Assembly: GCA_024278035.1 (NCBI GenBank)
Contig: JAJRUA010000349.1
Location: 1-7,869, forward strand
DNA: 7,869 nt
From: Planctomycetota bacterium
Lineage (GTDB): Bacteria > Planctomycetota > Planctomycetia > Pirellulales > Lacipirellulaceae
Reading direction: 5' to 3'
Part shown: positions 6,041 through 7,869 of the stretch, one piece after another
How the letters are laid out: each line of letters starts with the position of its first letter
Position numbering within the stretch: the first letter of the stretch is position 1
Made by a program: the position numbers and the translations under genes
The notes under the pieces: generated by a model
The model's database searches: none
Told to the model about the DNA's origin: nothing
The model's input: only the letters and a program-made list of their open reading frames with translations

Positions 6041-6769
6041 TCAGCCAAGACGCGAACGCATCGCAGCAGCACCGGCAAGCGAAGCACCGAGCAGCACGAG
6101 GATCGCCGAAGCAGGCTCAGGAATGACTGCCGTCGGATTGGCACTGCCAAACGTCGTTGCTTCCGGATCAACATTGAAGCTAGCGAACGCTACAAGATTG
6201 CCATCTTGGTCGATCGCATCGGTCCCAGCGGGATCGTTGATCGAGTAGATGATCGAGGGATCAAGCGAATCGCGGAAAATCAACTGCGGCTCATCGCCGG
6301 AGTAGACGAGATCCGTTCCTCCCAGAAGACCAGCGATTGCGTTGGCTTCATCACCAACGTTATCGGGCGTGTTGATGGCGTCATAAACCGTGCCGATTCC
6401 AAGACCAGCGAGGTCACCAGCATCGTCAAGAATGTCGCCGAGTGCTCCGGTGAACGTATCGGTCACAAGAATCGTGAACGAGGGGTTCTCAAGGTCAGGG
6501 ACCGAGACAACGAGAAGACCTTCCGGGTCGAAGGAACCCGACACTGCGGTGGCACGATCAATCTGGTAAGTGCTACCTCCAGGGTCGGTTTCAACCGAGA
6601 GGATCCAACCAGTGAAAGAGGCACCAGCATCACCAAGTAACTCGATGTCCACGTCGGACGGATCAGTACCGGTCGGGTTGGGCTGGAACTCGTTAATCAA
6701 AATCGCCGCATTCGCTGCAGCAGCCGACAACATCATGCCGGCACAGAGGGTAGTTATGAGACTTCTCAT
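6041..6769 (-). CDS. PEP-CTERM sorted protein with lamin-tail-like N-terminal part
   Basis: This 242-residue exported protein has a signal peptide (residues 1-21, cleavage after ANA) and a C-terminal PEP-CTERM sorting signal: IPEP at 216-219, a hydrophobic segment (AILVLLGASLAGAAA) and the basic tail MRSRLG. In PEP-CTERM systems an exosortase is thought to recognise and cleave this tail at the membrane, sending the protein to the surface or matrix. The mature start, ILINEFQPNPTGTDPSDVDIEL followed by SFTGWILS (about 23-58), resembles the opening strands of lamin-tail (LTD) domains. Later parts (LLVVSVPDLENPS, GDEPQLIFRD) are compatible with the rest of such a domain. The mature chain is very acidic. 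ATG 6769 has AGGAG (6785-6781) 11 bases upstream. No exosortase gene is in the window. The precise function is unknown. Confidence 0.9.
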   Translation of the reverse strand: MRSLITTLCAGMMLSAAAANAAILINEFQPNPTGTDPSDVDIELLGDAGASFTGWILSVETDPGGSTYQIDRATAVSGSFDPEGLLVVSVPDLENPSFTILVTDTFTGALGDILDDAGDLAGLGIGTVYDAINTPDNVGDEANAIAGLLGGTDLVYSGDEPQLIFRDSLDPSIIYSINDPAGTDAIDQDGNLVAFASFNVDPEATTFGSANPTAVIPEPASAILVLLGASLAGAAAMRSRLG

Positions 6770-6795
6770 TAGTCTGTGTTCTCCTAGGGTGAGGC

Positions 6796-6832
6796 GATAC
6801 TACGGTGCTCTTGGAACACACACCGCAGTATC
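6796..6832. promoter_or_regulatory. 12-bp dyad overlapping the PEP-CTERM gene's -10 box
   Basis: GATACTACGGTG (6796-6807) and CACCGCAGTATC (6821-6832) are reverse complements at 11 of 12 positions, with a 13-base centre. The distal half-site contains the proposed -10 hexamer (6832-6827). This layout suits an operator bound by a dimeric repressor, or less likely a leader hairpin, because transcription would start inside it. Confidence 0.5.
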
Positions 6833-6856
6833 AGGCGAAAAGGGGATTGATTTCAA
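6827..6856 (-). promoter_or_regulatory. Candidate sigma70-type promoter for the PEP-CTERM gene
   Basis: On the minus strand TTGAAA (6856-6851, five of six) and GATACT (6832-6827, four of six) are separated by 18 bases. Transcription would begin near 6820, giving a leader of about 50 bases to ATG 6769. Confidence 0.5.
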
Positions 6857-7092
6857 TTTCGTTGAGTCGGGAGGCACCGCCACCTGGGAGAGTGCGCTGT
6901 CGCTCATCTTGCGATCCTATCCGAAATCGCGACAACCGCAAGGATTTTTCGCGATATTCTACTTTATCTGCGCAATCCGGAGTCTGGCCCGAAGAGAGGG
7001 TGGCAAGAAAAGGGCAAGAAATGCAGGGTGAGTGCTGCTAGGCGCACAAATAGGGCAAAAACCATCTCGGACTTTGCAATTCTCCGGCAGCC

Positions 7093-7121
7093 TTGGACGC
7101 GGCGGCGCTCCGTAGTAAAAT
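7093..7121 (+). promoter_or_regulatory. Candidate promoter for the sucrose-phosphorylase-like gene
   Basis: TTGGAC (7093-7098) and TAAAAT (7116-7121) are 17 bases apart; the -10 box matches at five of six positions. The start of transcription near 7128 would leave only about 20 bases before the GTG at 7150. Confidence 0.45.
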
Positions 7122-7149
7122 CCCTTTTTTTATCTTTTGGCAAAATGCT

Positions 7150-7869
7150 GTGGGCCCATCTTCGCTTGCCGGTTTGCTTCCATCGCTTTATGAGCGATTG
7201 AAGGTTCTTTATGGACCAGGAGCCGAGGCAGCGTTTGCCGTGATAGAAGCAGAGTTCGCGCCGCTATTGGCCGAATCGTTGCCGGAGTCGCCCGCTGCTC
7301 CGCTTTGGAGCGAACGCGATGTGGTGTTGATTACCTATGCCGATCAGCTTCGCTCCGAAGACGCCTCCGCCACGCCGCTAGCCGTGCTTCGGCAGTGGTT
7401 AGTAAAAAAGGGCTTGGATCAACTCCTTAGCACGGTCCATTTGTTGCCTTTTTGTCCCTACTCGTCGGATGACGGCTTCTCCGTTATCGATTACTTGGCC
7501 GTCGATCCGGACGCCGGGACATGGGACGATATCGGGGCCCTCGGCGAGCCGTTTGACCTGATGTTTGATTTGGTACTGAATCATATTTCTCAGCAAAGTG
7601 AATGGTTTGCTGCTTACAAACGGGGGGAAACGCCCTATGACCGATTTTTTATTGAAGCCGACCCCACAGCCGATTATTCGCAAGTTGTGCGTCCTCGTAG
7701 TTTGCCCTTGCTGACGCCCGTGGAAACCAGTCGGGGCTTGCGACATGTTTGGACAACTTTTTCTGAGGATCAAATCGATCTCAACTATGGCGAGCCCATT
7801 GTGCTTGCCCGAATGTTGCGAATTCTTGTGGAGTACGCCCGTCGAGGGGCACGAATCATTCGGCTCGAC
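7150..7869 (+). CDS. Sucrose-phosphorylase-like GH13_18 enzyme (3' end beyond window)
   Basis: Family members cleave sucrose or a related glucoside (glucosylglycerate, glucosylglycerol) with phosphate, giving glucose-1-phosphate, by a retaining mechanism in a TIM barrel. In 240 residues are seen VVLITYADQL (58-67), STVHLLPFCPYSSDDGFSVIDY (94-115), GH13 conserved region I as FDLVLNHISQQSEWF (139-153), VVRPRSLPLLTP (179-190), RHVWTTFSEDQIDLN (198-212) and GARIIRLD (233-240). The final Asp240, the last codon of the window, is the expected catalytic nucleophile. The exact substrate cannot be told. The frame is open from 7054 and contains no ATG before the conserved LYG (20-22). GTG 7150 is the best guess: it follows the promoter and retains the N-terminal helix. 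TTG 7174 is an alternative, and neither has a Shine-Dalgarno. An ATG at 7145 is out of frame and stops after 18 codons. Confidence 0.9.
   Translation, partial: MGPSSLAGLLPSLYERLKVLYGPGAEAAFAVIEAEFAPLLAESLPESPAAPLWSERDVVLITYADQLRSEDASATPLAVLRQWLVKKGLDQLLSTVHLLPFCPYSSDDGFSVIDYLAVDPDAGTWDDIGALGEPFDLMFDLVLNHISQQSEWFAAYKRGETPYDRFFIEADPTADYSQVVRPRSLPLLTPVETSRGLRHVWTTFSEDQIDLNYGEPIVLARMLRILVEYARRGARIIRLD

Larger units (their letters stand above)
6770..7149. other. Divergent intergenic region between PEP-CTERM and phosphorylase genes
   Basis: These 380 bases contain candidate promoters for both flanking genes and a dyad, listed separately. In the middle, ATCGCGA (6926-6932) and TCGCGAT (6949-6955) form a perfect 7-bp inverted repeat with a 16-base loop, and TTGCG/CGCAA forms a second, interleaved pair nearby. 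No gene is convincing: open frames here lack a ribosome site and protein-like composition. Confidence 0.45.

Noticed and set aside
7399..7773. 124-codon open frame on the minus strand at the right end
   Set aside because: It is antisense to the clearly recognisable GH13_18 coding sequence and has no motif of its own.
1..7869. CRISPR array, insertion sequence, toxin-antitoxin or phage defence module
   Set aside because: No regularly spaced direct repeats, transposase, terminal repeats or defence domains are visible on either strand.

Overview
The window reads as chromosomal DNA from a Gram-negative-type, GC-moderate bacterium, most likely a planctomycete. Three things support this: a lipid A/LPS gene (Kdo transferase), two exported proteins of the PEP-CTERM/T5SS-repeat style, and intergenic palindromes of the TAGCC...GGCTA kind. 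Lineage is inferred from gene content and style only; there is no rRNA or marker gene here.

Layout. From 1 to 4904 four genes lie on the minus strand. In transcription order they are a DegT/DnrJ/EryC1/StrS sugar aminotransferase (4904-3624), the lipid A Kdo transferase waaA (3453-2137), a glutamine amidotransferase of the TrpG/PabA type (2043-1459), and a large secreted repeat protein (1103-1) cut by the left edge. The gaps between them are 170, 93 and 355 bases, so this is a loose co-directional group rather than a tight operon. From 5350 a plus-strand exported DUF1579-type protein (5350-5916) converges on a minus-strand PEP-CTERM protein with a lamin-tail-like start (6769-6041); a strong bidirectional terminator (5984-6020) separates them. 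At the right edge a plus-strand GH13_18 sucrose-phosphorylase-like enzyme begins (from about 7150) and is cut just at its expected catalytic nucleophile.

How the genes relate. The aminotransferase and WaaA both fit envelope polysaccharide or LPS assembly. The repeat protein and the PEP-CTERM protein fit the cell surface or extracellular matrix. The amidotransferase (folate or tryptophan precursor) and the sugar phosphorylase are metabolic housekeeping genes with no visible partner here.

I do not see a clearly new multi-gene system. The items most worth a second look are four runs of eight or nine G on the minus (coding) strand, lying in and upstream of waaA and inside the surface repeat gene; a family of TAGCC-ended palindromes between genes; a dyad overlapping the promoter of the PEP-CTERM gene; and substitutions at three normally conserved His positions in WaaA.
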